Shown here: piece after piece, positions 1 through 10,228 of the stretch | Layout of the letters: every line of letters starts with the position of its first letter | How positions within the stretch are numbered: the first letter of the stretch is position 1 | Source of the DNA: Parvibaculum sp. | Lineage (GTDB): Bacteria > Pseudomonadota > Alphaproteobacteria > Parvibaculales > Parvibaculaceae | Reading direction: 5' to 3' | Length of the DNA stretch: 64,000 bases | NCBI GenBank assembly: GCA_030645235.1 | Contig: JAUSMV010000012.1 | Coordinates: forward strand, 744,001-808,000 | Notes under the pieces: generated by a model | What the model was told of the DNA's origin: nothing | Database searches by the model: none | Seen by the model: only the letters and a program-made list of their open reading frames with translations | Translations under genes and position numbers: made by a program

Positions 1-21
1 GAGAAACGGGGAGGAACGGTG

Positions 22-798
22 ATGGTTGACTACAAGAATGTGACTATTGAAAAAATAGGGGCGGTGGCGCTGGTGCGGTTTGACCGCAAGGGCGCGCGCA
101 ATGCGTTCAATCAGGAAACGATTCTTGAATTGACGGATGTGGCGCGGCGTTTTCAGGATGATCTGACCGTGCAGGCCGTGGTGCTGACGGGTACGCGGGA
201 GGCTTTTTCGGGCGGCATTGATCTCAAGGAGCGCGCCTCGCGGGCGGTGACGGCGGGGTCGGACCTTGAATTGCGCCAGACCTATTATCGCGGCGTCAAA
301 CTTTGTCAGGCGTGGGAAGACATGCCGCAGATCACGGTCGCCGCGATTGAGGGCATGGCGGTGGGTGCAGGCGTGGCGTTGCCGCTGGCGCTTGACTGGC
401 GCGTGATGGGTAAGGAGGCGTTTCTCTATGTGCCGGAGGTGAAGATCGGCATCAATCTGCAATGGGGCGCGCTGCCGCGGCTTGTGACGCTGGTGGGGCC
501 GGCACGGGCCAAGCGTATCTGTATCCTCTGTGAACGGATGGGTGCAGTGCATGCACTTGACTGGGGTTTGGTGGACGAGTTGGCCGAGGACGGCAAGGTG
601 GTGGAGGCTGCGATGGCGCTGGCGGGGAAGGCAGCGGCGATGCCCGCACCGGCTGTGCGCATGGTGAAGGAGGCTGTGAACGCGACGGCCAATGCGCTGC
701 ATAAGGTGAGCGCCTATGCGGACGCTGACCAAAGTCAGCTATCGACTAATTTCCGTTCGGCGCAGGCGGAGAGCGATAAGTTTGTAAATAAGGAGTGA
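22..798 (+). CDS. enoyl-CoA hydratase/isomerase (crotonase) family protein
   Basis: ORF with crotonase-type motifs (GGIDLKERA; IEGMAVGAGVALPLALDWRV); ATG at 22 after GAGGA-type RBS. Confidence 0.9.
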   Translation: MVDYKNVTIEKIGAVALVRFDRKGARNAFNQETILELTDVARRFQDDLTVQAVVLTGTREAFSGGIDLKERASRAVTAGSDLELRQTYYRGVKLCQAWEDMPQITVAAIEGMAVGAGVALPLALDWRVMGKEAFLYVPEVKIGINLQWGALPRLVTLVGPARAKRICILCERMGAVHALDWGLVDELAEDGKVVEAAMALAGKAAAMPAPAVRMVKEAVNATANALHKVSAYADADQSQLSTNFRSAQAESDKFVNKE

Positions 799-848
799 GG
801 CGGGGTGAAGCGCCTCACCGCTTTGCTCCTCGCAATGACGGCTATTCT

Positions 849-1565
849 TTACGACTTCTTCTTCATCCGTGTCGCGATCTGTTCCAATGAGAGCATGTGG
901 TTGCGCTCTTTGGGGATGTCATAGACGGCGGTGTTCATGGAGCGGAGCAGTTTGCGCACCACGGTGCCTGTTTGCGGATGCGTGTCCACGTCGATGACGT
1001 TGAAGCAGCAGGTGTTCTGATCAATCGTGGGGAAGGGCGTGAGGTCGGTGCCAAGCGCCCAGCAGATGAAGAGGCGGTTGATGCCGCCATGCGCGACAAG
1101 GGCCAGCGTCTCCCAGTTTTTATCGGCGAGAATTTTTTCAAAGGCGGTGATGACGCGTGTGTTGATGTCGGCAAAGACATCGCCGCCGACATAGCGTGCG
1201 CCGGGCTTGGCGGCATCGCGGAAGGAATAGGCGAGGTCGTTGAGATCCGTCACGGCGTTGCGTGTTGTCGCGTCGCCCTGAAACTCAATGAAGGCGTCGT
1301 TCTTTTCAATCGTCAGTCCACGTCCTTCTACAATGAGTTCGGCGGTTTCAACTGAGCGCGGGAAGCTCGATGAGACGGCGCGGTCGAACGGGATGTTGGC
1401 AAGCGCCTTGCCGGTGAGCGTTGCTTGTTCGCGGCCCCATGTGGTCAAGGGCACGATGGTTGAGTCTGCGACGCGCACGCCGTTGTCATCGACATAGGAA
1501 ACATCGCCGTGGCGAAAGACGTAAATGCGGCGGCGATGGGAGCCGTCGAAGGCGGTGCGGAGCAT
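849..1565 (-). CDS. histidine phosphatase family protein (phosphoglycerate mutase-like)
   Basis: N-terminal RRIYVFRHGDVSYVD (RHG motif) and later LALVAHGGINR. Confidence 0.9.
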   Translation of the reverse strand: MLRTAFDGSHRRRIYVFRHGDVSYVDDNGVRVADSTIVPLTTWGREQATLTGKALANIPFDRAVSSSFPRSVETAELIVEGRGLTIEKNDAFIEFQGDATTRNAVTDLNDLAYSFRDAAKPGARYVGGDVFADINTRVITAFEKILADKNWETLALVAHGGINRLFICWALGTDLTPFPTIDQNTCCFNVIDVDTHPQTGTVVRKLLRSMNTAVYDIPKERNHMLSLEQIATRMKKKS

Positions 1566-1651
1566 GTTTTGAGGTTCCTATACGTGTTTTTGATTGCCGT
1601 GAGTATAGGGGGATTTGTGACGGCGGGGTGAAATTCGCAACGTTTTGCGCT

Positions 1652-1762
1652 CGGATCAGTCAGCATTTCTTGCAAGAGATTCGAGGTTTCCATGCAGAGA
1701 TCGTAGCTCTGTTCGTCGAGTGTCATAAAAAGAGGCGTCGGAGGAAATCCCCGGGTGGGGAT
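1652..1762 (-). other. copy A of a repeated micro-ORF block: 16-nt palindrome + 20 nt spacer + ORF beginning MTLDEQSYDLCMETSNLLQEML
   Basis: Reverse complement is homologous to 38940-39050; ATG at 1726 (minus); palindrome ATCCCCACCCGGGGAT at 1747-1762. Confidence 0.6.
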
Positions 1763-1922
1763 AGAGGATTTTATCCGGAAAATAAACTTGTCCCCGTGGC
1801 GGTGATGCATCACGCGGTCAGTTTGGTTTTTTATTTATCCCCGTGGCGGGAGTGCAACGACGAAGGAAGGAAGACCCTCACCCAACCGTCGCAAGCGCGA
1901 CCCCGCAAGCGGGAGAGGACTA

Positions 1923-3242
1923 TCAAGCCTCGCCAAACACGCGTTTGAAAATCGTGTCCACATGTTTCGTGTGGTAGCCGAGGTCGAACAGTTCTTCGAG
2001 TTCTTTGTCCGAAAGTTTCGACGACACTTCCTTGTCGGCTTTCAGCAGATCGAGGAAGTTGCCTTCGCCGCGCCATACTGGCATCGCATTGCGCTGCACG
2101 AGGCGGTAGCTGTCTTCGCGGCTGACGCCTTTTTGCGTCAGCGCGAGCAGGATGCGCTGCGAGTGGACGAGGCCGCCGAGCTTGTCGAGATTCTTTTGCA
2201 TGTTTTCGGGATAGACCAGCAGCTTGTCGATGACACCGGCAAGGCGCATCAGCGCGAAGTCGAGGGTCACTGTGGCATCGGGTCCGATCATGCGTTCCAC
2301 GGACGAGTGCGAAATGTCGCGCTCGTGCCAGAGGGCCACGTTTTCCATCGCGGGGATCGCCATGCCGCGCACGAGGCGGGCGAGGCCGGTGAGGTTTTCA
2401 GTGAGCACCGGATTGCGCTTGTGCGGCATGGCCGACGAGCCCTTCTGGCCCTCGGAGAAAAACTCTTCGGCTTCCAGAACTTCCGAGCGCTGGAGGTGAC
2501 GCACTTCGGTGGCGAGGCGTTCGACGGAGCTGGCGATGACGCCGAGCGTCGCAAAATACATCGCGTGGCGGTCGCGCGGGATCACCTGTGTTGAAACGGG
2601 TTCGGCTTTGAGACCCAGTTTTTCGGCGACATGTTCTTCGACGCGCGGGTCGATGTTGGCGAAGGTGCCGACCGCGCCGGAGATGGCGCAGGTGGCGACT
2701 TCTTCGCGCGCATGGACGAGGCGCGTGCGGCATCGCGCAAACTCGGCATAGGCCTGCGCGAGTTTGATGCCGAAGGTGGTGGGTTCGGCATGGATGCCGT
2801 GGCTGCGGCCGATGGTGGGTGTGTTCTTGAATTCAAAGGCGCGGCGCTTGATGGCGGCGAGCAGGATGTCGAGGTCGGCAAGCATGAGGTCTGCGGCGCG
2901 GACAAGCTGGATATTGAAGCAGGTGTCGAGCACGTCTGACGAGGTGAGGCCCTGATGAACGAAGCGGCTGTCGTCGCCGATGAACTCGGAGAGATGCGTC
3001 AGAAACGCGATGACGTCATGTTTCACTTCGCGTTCGATCTCGTCGATGCGTTCGACATTGAAGACGGCCTTGCCGCCGCGTTCCCAGATGTTTTTGGCAG
3101 CTTCCTTGGGGATGACGCCGAGGTCCGCCAGCGCGTCGCAGGCATGGGCTTCGATCTCGAACCAGATGCGGAATTTCGTTTCCGGGGTCCAGATGGAAAC
3201 CATTTCAGGCCGCGAATAGCGGGGGATCATGGGAAGCCTCAA
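1923..3242 (-). CDS. purB: adenylosuccinate lyase
   Basis: 439 aa; MIPRYSRPEMVSIWTPETKFRIWFEIE and signature GSSAMPHKRNP. Confidence 0.97.
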   Translation of the reverse strand: MRLPMIPRYSRPEMVSIWTPETKFRIWFEIEAHACDALADLGVIPKEAAKNIWERGGKAVFNVERIDEIEREVKHDVIAFLTHLSEFIGDDSRFVHQGLTSSDVLDTCFNIQLVRAADLMLADLDILLAAIKRRAFEFKNTPTIGRSHGIHAEPTTFGIKLAQAYAEFARCRTRLVHAREEVATCAISGAVGTFANIDPRVEEHVAEKLGLKAEPVSTQVIPRDRHAMYFATLGVIASSVERLATEVRHLQRSEVLEAEEFFSEGQKGSSAMPHKRNPVLTENLTGLARLVRGMAIPAMENVALWHERDISHSSVERMIGPDATVTLDFALMRLAGVIDKLLVYPENMQKNLDKLGGLVHSQRILLALTQKGVSREDSYRLVQRNAMPVWRGEGNFLDLLKADKEVSSKLSDKELEELFDLGYHTKHVDTIFKRVFGEA

Positions 3243-3406
3243 CGAACAGGGGTGGGAATGAGGGGGGTTTAGCAGATGGGGCCCAAGGCTTCAACAGGGC
3301 CGGGTGCCGCATGGATTGCCCCATGGATTGCCACAGGGCGGAAAACGGGCAATCCTGAGGGTCGGGGATGAAAAGAGCCCGAACAGGGCGAAAACGGGGG
3401 GACGGA

Positions 3407-4792
3407 ATGGCAACCTATCAGGATGCAGTGGCTCAGGGCGCGTTGGTGGCCAAGGGTGAGGTGACGGCGCTGGAACTTGCGGAGGCAACGATTGCCCGTA
3501 TCGAAGCGGTGAACCCGAAGATCAATGCTGTGGTCGCCAAGGATTATGATCGCGCCCGCGCGCGCGCCAAAGGTCCGTTGCCCAAGGGGCCGCTGTCGGG
3601 CGTGCCCTATCTGCTCAAGGATATTGAAAACTATGCGGGCATGAACGCGACGATGGGGTCGCGGCTGCTGGCGACTAATCTCGTCCAGGAGACCGCGCCC
3701 GTGCCGCAGCGCGCGATTGATGCGGGGATGGTGGTGCTCGGAAAAACCAACACGCCGGAATTTGGTTTGCTTGGTACGACCGAGGGGCTGTTGCTCGGCG
3801 CCTGTCACAATCCGTGGAACCTCGATCACTCGTCGGGCGGATCGTCGGGCGGTGCGGCGGCGGCTGTGGCGGCGGGTATTTTGCCGGTGGCCAATGCGTC
3901 GGACGGGGGCGGGTCGATCCGTATTCCCGCTTCGTGCTGCGGGTTGTTCGGGCTGAAACCAAGCCGTGGACGGATGAATGTCGGACCGACGCCCCTCGCT
4001 GCCGATATTGCCGTTGTCAGCAGTGTCAGCCGCACGGTGCGCGACGGGGCGATGATTGTGGCCGTGTCGGAAGAGAAGGGGAAGGACGCGCCCTTCGCGC
4101 CGATCGGATTTGTGTCCGGTCCGTCATCGAAGCGGTTGAAGATTGCCTTCAACACATTGCGCGCCGACGGCACGGAACCCGACGCCGATGTGAAAGCGTC
4201 GATAGAAGCGACGGCGAAGCTCTGCGCTGACCTCGGCCACGAGATTGTGCCGGTTAAAAATCCGATGGTGGGTGATGAGTTCATCAACACGTTCCTCACC
4301 ATCTGGGCGTCGAGCCCTGCCGATCTTGTGGCGATGGCCAAGGGCATGAACCTGAAGCCTGAAGATGTGCTGGAGCCCTGGACCATCGGGCTCGCCAATC
4401 TGTTCAACGCCAAGCCGAAAGACTCGCTGCAAAAGGCGCTTATCTATTTTGATAAAGTGGAAAAGCAGATTGCCGATTTCTTCGGCAACTATGATGCGTG
4501 GCTGACGCCGGTGCTGAGCGCGCCTGCGCCGCGTCTCGGCCAACAAGCGCCGACGGTTGATTTCGACACGCTCTATAAGCGCACCACTGATTATGTCGCT
4601 TATACGCCGGTGCATAATGTGGCGGGGACACCGGCCATGTCAGTGCCGCTCGGCATGAGCAAAAGCGGTTTGCCCATTGGTAGCCAGTTTGCTGCGGCGA
4701 AAGGGCAAGACGGATTGCTGCTGGCGCTGGCTTATGAACTGGAAGCGGCGGCCCCGTGGATTGACAGGCATCCGCCGGTCTATGTGGGGTGA
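3407..4792 (+). CDS. amidase (amidase signature family)
   Basis: LKDIENYAGM...GKTNTPEFG...NPWNLDHSSGGSSGGAAAAVAAG...DGGGSIRIPASCCGLFGLKP; ATG at 3407. Confidence 0.95.
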   Translation: MATYQDAVAQGALVAKGEVTALELAEATIARIEAVNPKINAVVAKDYDRARARAKGPLPKGPLSGVPYLLKDIENYAGMNATMGSRLLATNLVQETAPVPQRAIDAGMVVLGKTNTPEFGLLGTTEGLLLGACHNPWNLDHSSGGSSGGAAAAVAAGILPVANASDGGGSIRIPASCCGLFGLKPSRGRMNVGPTPLAADIAVVSSVSRTVRDGAMIVAVSEEKGKDAPFAPIGFVSGPSSKRLKIAFNTLRADGTEPDADVKASIEATAKLCADLGHEIVPVKNPMVGDEFINTFLTIWASSPADLVAMAKGMNLKPEDVLEPWTIGLANLFNAKPKDSLQKALIYFDKVEKQIADFFGNYDAWLTPVLSAPAPRLGQQAPTVDFDTLYKRTTDYVAYTPVHNVAGTPAMSVPLGMSKSGLPIGSQFAAAKGQDGLLLALAYELEAAAPWIDRHPPVYVG

Positions 4793-4837
4793 ACGGATTA
4801 TTTTCTGGCCGACATTCGAAAGCTGATTCTGCCAAAT

Positions 4838-4872
4838 GAAAAGGCGGCGCTTTTCGAGCGTCGCTTTTTTGT
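4838..4872 (+). terminator. putative Rho-independent terminator after the amidase
   Basis: GCGGCGC-ttttcga-GCGTCGC stem followed by T-run. Confidence 0.6.
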
Positions 4873-4882
4873 CGGGGGGCAA

Positions 4883-5917
4883 ATGTCTAAGAAGGGTATC
4901 TTGATTGCGCTTTTAGTGGGCGCTGTGGCCGGTTGGTTTTTGGTAAATTTCTCTCCTAAAGACCAGGGTCCTGAGATCATCTGGGGCAAAACGTGGTGGG
5001 ATCTCTTCAAATTAGGGATCGGGCCTGCGCTGATAGCCTTTTGGGCTTTTACCGCAATGCTGCCGGATGGCGGACAAAAATCGTCAGGTAAAATCCGCCC
5101 GAAGAAAATCCGGAACAAGGCTTCTGACAGAAAGAAATTCGAGAAAGATACGCCGCGTACTTTCCTGCAAACAGATAGGGGGAAATTTCTCGATAGTAGA
5201 AAATTTCTCTATCAGCTCGTCCATACGGTTTCTACGTCGCCGAAGAAGGAAAGTGTAAAGGGCGAGAATGACGCGGTTCAAGCGCAGGTGAAAGAACTCC
5301 TGTTTGCGGAACTCGCGGATAAGCGTGGTGTGCAAATTGAAGCTGTGCTAACGGCACTCGGAGGTATCGCCGGATTCTCTGTTCAGATGATGATACGCGA
5401 GGCTTACGTCGATTCTGGTAAGGTGGCTGAAGATAAAATATTTGTTGTTATTGGCGGCGCTGACGGCGAGAAGTATTTTTCCGGTGACAACATTAATGAA
5501 GGTGTGATGGCACCAAGACCCGGCAATCTGTCGGTCTGGAGTTTGGTCGCCGGGGCGCCTCATTCCGTCGGCGCACCGTTGCCGGATATAGCAGACATGG
5601 TGAGTGTGATGGCGAAGTCCTACGGCTCACCGGCATTCTGGGTGCCCGACGTACCGCAAGAAAATATGCCGCGATTGATGCCGAAGGAATTGTTGAACCG
5701 TTATTGGAATGTTGTTCGCAACATTCAGATGATGAATGTCGGTGTAATTTCAACGATGCCTTTTTCGATAGCACAACTGGCGCAGCTAATTATCCTTGAG
5801 AATAAGGCTATCATCGATCCGACCATCGGGGCCAAAGTTGTGATGGAAGCGGCTTTGCGCATGTCGCGGATTGATCCCAAGCATGTGCAGTTCGCGCGGT
5901 TTGAACAGCCGGTTTAA
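4883..5917 (+). CDS. hypothetical membrane-anchored protein
   Basis: 344 aa ORF with two N-terminal hydrophobic segments (GILIALLVGAVAGWFLV; LGIGPALIAFWAFTAML); no family recognised. Confidence 0.75.
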   Translation: MSKKGILIALLVGAVAGWFLVNFSPKDQGPEIIWGKTWWDLFKLGIGPALIAFWAFTAMLPDGGQKSSGKIRPKKIRNKASDRKKFEKDTPRTFLQTDRGKFLDSRKFLYQLVHTVSTSPKKESVKGENDAVQAQVKELLFAELADKRGVQIEAVLTALGGIAGFSVQMMIREAYVDSGKVAEDKIFVVIGGADGEKYFSGDNINEGVMAPRPGNLSVWSLVAGAPHSVGAPLPDIADMVSVMAKSYGSPAFWVPDVPQENMPRLMPKELLNRYWNVVRNIQMMNVGVISTMPFSIAQLAQLIILENKAIIDPTIGAKVVMEAALRMSRIDPKHVQFARFEQPV

Positions 5918-6086
5918 CGAGGTGCGGCTTTTGATTGCCGGGTTAATTGCGGCGATGGCAAAAATAAAATCTAAATCAATAGCTGCGATCTGAAGCTTGC
6001 GGTTCGGCGTCGGGTTTTCGTCGGAGACGTGCGGCATCGTCCCGGAGCTAAGTTCGGGACGATGCCGGTTTTGCACCATTACTTTT

Positions 6087-8366
6087 TCAATTTCGCCGCG
6101 CCGGGTTTTTCGCGAGAAAGGCCTGAAGCATGAATAATGCAAAGGCACCGACGCCGACGCTGAAGACGATGTCACCGGGTACGCGCATCCAGACAAGCGT
6201 GTGCATAATCGGGCTTTGCACAAATTCGGCAGAGCGCGCATAGGCATAGCTGACATTGACGCTTGCATAGGTCTGCCACATGCCCTGCGGGAACAGCGAC
6301 AGGAATGTCATCATGGCCAGACCGATATTGAGTGACCAGAATGATATTTTCAGGAGCTTGTTATTCCACCGCGTTACGTCTGTCAGTCCGCGTACGCAAT
6401 AGAGTGTCAGGCCGAGACCGAGCATTCCGTACACGCCGAACAAGGCGGCGTGGCCGTGGTTGGCGGTCGTGTTCAGTCCTTGCATGTAGTAGAGGGCCAG
6501 CGGCGGATTGATCAGGAAGCCAAAGACACCTGCACCAACAAAATTCCAGAAAAGCACCGCGCTGAAGAACATGAACGGCCAATGGTAATTGCTTGTCCAT
6601 GTTGCCTCGCCTTCGATCCGCTTGTGATTATAGGCTTCGAAGCCGACGACCAGCAGCGGAACCACTTCGAGCGCCGAGAGGCTCGCACCGGCGGCGATGA
6701 CAGAGATGGGTGTGCCGGTGAAATACATGTGGTGAAAGGTGCCAAGCACGCCGCCGAACAGAAATATGATCGTGGCAAAAAGCACCATGACTGTGGCGGT
6801 GGAAACGCGCACAAGACCCATATGGACGAACAGGACGGAGATGATTGCGGTGGCAAAGACTTCGAAAATGCCTTCGACCCAGAGATGGACGATCCACCAG
6901 CGCCAGTATTCGGCGACGACAAGATGCGGTCTCTCTCCCCACATCAGACCTGCCGCATAGAGCAGCCCGATGGAGATGACGGAGATCATAATGAGAAACA
7001 GGATGGAGCGACTGTTGTCATTGTGAAGCGCAGGCCAGACGCCACGCAGAACCAGAGTTACCCAGAGGAATAATCCGATTGTCAGATAAATCTGCCAGAA
7101 GCGGCCAAGATCGACATATTCCCAGCCCTGATGGCCGAACCAGTAGTTCGTTGTGAGGTTGGAGATGAACCCGTTGACAGCGGCCCATTGTCCGATGAAG
7201 CCGCCGACGACAATGACGAGCAGGCTTATAAAGAGAAAGTTCACACCGAAGACCTGAAATTTCGGGTCGCGTTTCGTCAGCAGGGGCGCAACATAGAGTC
7301 CAGTGGCAAGCCAAGCTGTCGCAATCCAGAGTACGGACAGTTGCGTGTGCCAGCTTCGGGTGACGGTGTAGGGGAAATATTCGACGAGAGGCAGGCCATA
7401 AACCCCTTGTCCTTCGACCGCGTAATGCGCTGTCAGGATGCCGAGCAGAACCTGCACGCAGAACAGGGCCGATACCAGCCAGAAATATTTGGCTGTGGCG
7501 CGCATGGATGGCGTGATCACCGAAATATCCATGATATCCGTTGCCGCAACGCCGCCCTCGGGCTCCATCTCGTCGCGCCACTGGTCATATTGTTTGGCGT
7601 AGTACCAAACGATTGTGCCGATGCCAACGAGCAGAATGACGATTGAAAATATGCTCCACATGAAAATGCCGGCGGTTGGCCGATTTTCAACGAGAGGTTC
7701 ATGAGGCCAGTTGCTGGTATAGGTGACAGTGTTGTCCGGCCGGTTGGTTGTCGCCGCCCATGCCGTCCAAAAATAGAATGCTGCCAGATCATGGCCGCGT
7801 TCCGGTGTCAGGAACGTGCGCGCCGGAAATGCGTAAGCTTTGCGAAGCTCCAGTGACGGTGCGTCTTGTCCTGCATAGAGGTTGGTGAAATGCGCCTCGA
7901 CTTCGCGGATCGCGCGGGCGCGCTCTTCGCTGACGGTGATGACGCCGGTTGCGCTGTCATAGGTGTTCTTTCGCATTTCAATGACAAGCGCTGCTTTTTG
8001 CAGTGGCGTCCGGTCTTCCGGTGGTTGCTCAGTGAATTGATTTTTTTCAGCCATGATGGCGAGCAGTGCTGTTGCTTCGCGCTGCAACCAGTCGGCGCTC
8101 CAATCGGGCGCGAGATAACTTCCGTGTCCCCAGATCGATCCCTGCTGCATTCCGCCGAGTGATTGCCAGACCTGTTGTCCGGTCCGGATATTCTCTGCTG
8201 TGTAGAGGATGTCGCCACCCGGCGTTTGGACCGTCGTCGGAATGGGCGGCGCTTCCTGATAAATTTCCCACCCGATAGCGAGCAAGGCGCCGAACATGAT
8301 GGTCATGCCCAATGCGAGGAAAATCCAGAGACGCTTTACTGAGAATGTTTCACGAAAGCCCCGCAT
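6087..8366 (-). CDS. norZ: nitric-oxide reductase large subunit, quinol-dependent single-subunit type (qNor)
   Basis: ~759 aa haem-copper oxidase-like polytopic protein with N-terminal extension (TGQQVWQSLGGMQQGSIWGHGSYLAPDWSADWL); ATG at 8366 preceded by GGGAGGAT. Confidence 0.93.
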   Translation of the reverse strand: MRGFRETFSVKRLWIFLALGMTIMFGALLAIGWEIYQEAPPIPTTVQTPGGDILYTAENIRTGQQVWQSLGGMQQGSIWGHGSYLAPDWSADWLQREATALLAIMAEKNQFTEQPPEDRTPLQKAALVIEMRKNTYDSATGVITVSEERARAIREVEAHFTNLYAGQDAPSLELRKAYAFPARTFLTPERGHDLAAFYFWTAWAATTNRPDNTVTYTSNWPHEPLVENRPTAGIFMWSIFSIVILLVGIGTIVWYYAKQYDQWRDEMEPEGGVAATDIMDISVITPSMRATAKYFWLVSALFCVQVLLGILTAHYAVEGQGVYGLPLVEYFPYTVTRSWHTQLSVLWIATAWLATGLYVAPLLTKRDPKFQVFGVNFLFISLLVIVVGGFIGQWAAVNGFISNLTTNYWFGHQGWEYVDLGRFWQIYLTIGLFLWVTLVLRGVWPALHNDNSRSILFLIMISVISIGLLYAAGLMWGERPHLVVAEYWRWWIVHLWVEGIFEVFATAIISVLFVHMGLVRVSTATVMVLFATIIFLFGGVLGTFHHMYFTGTPISVIAAGASLSALEVVPLLVVGFEAYNHKRIEGEATWTSNYHWPFMFFSAVLFWNFVGAGVFGFLINPPLALYYMQGLNTTANHGHAALFGVYGMLGLGLTLYCVRGLTDVTRWNNKLLKISFWSLNIGLAMMTFLSLFPQGMWQTYASVNVSYAYARSAEFVQSPIMHTLVWMRVPGDIVFSVGVGAFALFMLQAFLAKNPARRN

Positions 8367-8552
8367 GTCATATCCTCCCGTTGATGGGTGGTGCATTGGC
8401 AGAGTTCTGGTCTGCTTGGTGTGGCTCGGCGCGACAGTCTAGTAGTATTCAGGTAAACGCAATCGATTCCGCAAACGGATGATGTCTGGTGTGAGGGGCA
8501 TTGTCGGCGGGCGGTGAGGTGCGAGCCTCTATCATGCCGGTGGCGTGAGAGG

Positions 8553-9266
8553 TTAAATCAAGCCCAGCGACTTGAAGCTCGCGTGTTTGCCTTTGCCGAT
8601 GACGAGATGGTCGTGGACGGTGATGCCGAGCGGCCTGGCTGTGTCGATGATGAGCTGCGTCATCACTATGTCGTCGCGCGAGGGTGTCGGGTCGCCGGAC
8701 GGGTGGTTGTGTACCAGAATGATCGACGAGGCGTTCAAAGCCAATGCGCGTTTGACGACTTCGCGGGGATAGACCGGCGTGTGGTCGATGGTGCCGGTTT
8801 GCTGGACTTCATCCGCAATCAGAACATTCTGACGGTCGAGAAAGAGAATGCGGAATTGTTCGATTGTGTTATGTGCCATGGTGGCAAAGCAATAGTCGAG
8901 CAAGGCGCCCCATGAGGAGATGATATCGCGCTTCATCACTTTGGCCTGGGTGAGGCGGGCGGTGGTTTCGCGCAGGATCGCGAAATCGGCGATGGTGGCG
9001 TCGCTGATGCCTTTGACTTCGCGCAGGCGCGTTTCGTCGGCATGGATCGTCGCGCCGAAACTACCGAAAGCTGCGATGAGGTCTTTCGCCAGCGGCTTTA
9101 CATCCTTACGCGGGATGGTGCGGAACAGGATGAGTTCCAGCAATTCATAATCGGGAACGGCGGCGGGCGAGGCGATGAAGCGTTTGCGCAAACGCTCGCG
9201 GTGACCTGCCATGTGGTCAATGGGCTTGGGTGGTTTTGGATTTTGCCGGTCGGACCCGTCAGGCAT
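8553..9266 (-). CDS. radC: RadC family protein (JAB/MPN domain)
   Basis: C-terminal ILVHNHPSGDPTPSRDD JAMM motif; N-terminal HxH-like GHRERLRKRF. Confidence 0.92.
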   Translation of the reverse strand: MPDGSDRQNPKPPKPIDHMAGHRERLRKRFIASPAAVPDYELLELILFRTIPRKDVKPLAKDLIAAFGSFGATIHADETRLREVKGISDATIADFAILRETTARLTQAKVMKRDIISSWGALLDYCFATMAHNTIEQFRILFLDRQNVLIADEVQQTGTIDHTPVYPREVVKRALALNASSIILVHNHPSGDPTPSRDDIVMTQLIIDTARPLGITVHDHLVIGKGKHASFKSLGLI

Positions 9267-9276
9267 AGGCCATGTT

Positions 9277-10098
9277 TCACTTATAAGGAGGGCAATCCAA
9301 ACCGGCGGGGGATTTTGTGAAAATTTCAGCGCCGTCAGCGGTGACGCCGATGGAATGTTCAAACTGCGCTGACAGCGAGCGGTCGCGCGTCACAGCGGTC
9401 CAGCCGTCGGCGAGAATTTTTACGCCCGGCTTGCCGAGATTGATCATCGGTTCGATGGTGAAGAACATGCCTTCGCGCAGGCGCGCGCCTTCGCCCTTGC
9501 GGCCATAGTGCAAAATGTTGGGCATGTCGTGGAAGACGAGACCGACGCCGTGGCCGCAGAATTCGCGCACGACGGAGCAGCGTTCGGCTTCGGCATAGGA
9601 CTGGATCGCATAGCCGATGTCGCCCAATGTCGCGCCGGGCCTCACCGCCGCGATGCCGCGCATCATGGCTTCATAGGTGACTTCGCAGAGGCGCGCGGCC
9701 TTGCGCGGCACGTCGCCGACATAATACATGCGGTTGGTGTCACCGTGCCAGCCGTCGAGGATGTAGGTCACGTCCACATTGACGATGTCGCCCTCGCGCA
9801 GTACGCGGTCGGACGGGATGCCGTGGCAAACGACATGGTTGATCGAGGTGCAGCAGGAATGGCGATAGCCGCGATAGCCGAGCGTCGCGGGCAGCGCGCC
9901 GTTGGCGAGGCCAAATTCATAGACCGCGCGGTCGATCTCGTCCGTTGTCACGCCCGGTTTGATGAAGGGGGCGAGCATGTCGAGAGCGGCACCGGCAAGC
10001 GCGCCCACTTTGCGCATACCGGCAAATCCGGCGGCGTCATAGAGTTTGATCTGGCCGGTGTTGCGCACAGGCGCGGTCTGGGCTTCGGTATAGGTCAT
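9277..10098 (-). CDS. map: type I methionine aminopeptidase
   Basis: CCTSINHVVCHGIPSD, GHGVGLVFHDMPNI, FFTIEPMIN motifs. Confidence 0.96.
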   Translation of the reverse strand: MTYTEAQTAPVRNTGQIKLYDAAGFAGMRKVGALAGAALDMLAPFIKPGVTTDEIDRAVYEFGLANGALPATLGYRGYRHSCCTSINHVVCHGIPSDRVLREGDIVNVDVTYILDGWHGDTNRMYYVGDVPRKAARLCEVTYEAMMRGIAAVRPGATLGDIGYAIQSYAEAERCSVVREFCGHGVGLVFHDMPNILHYGRKGEGARLREGMFFTIEPMINLGKPGVKILADGWTAVTRDRSLSAQFEHSIGVTADGAEIFTKSPAGLDCPPYK

Positions 10099-10228
10099 AT
10101 TGCGGTCCGTTATTTTGGCTGGCCCCTAACATAAGGCTTCTTTCGCCTGATGCCTAGGCGGGAGGAAATTCGGGGGGTAGAGTGGGAGAAAGCCCCCGAT
10201 TGTTGCCCGATATATTGAAAGTGCCGTC

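Noticed and set aside
1445-1726. Full 94-codon extension of micro-ORF copy A into the histidine phosphatase gene
   Set aside because: Homology to copy B ends after ~22 codons; the rest overlaps the phosphatase start out of frame, so the long product is not supported.
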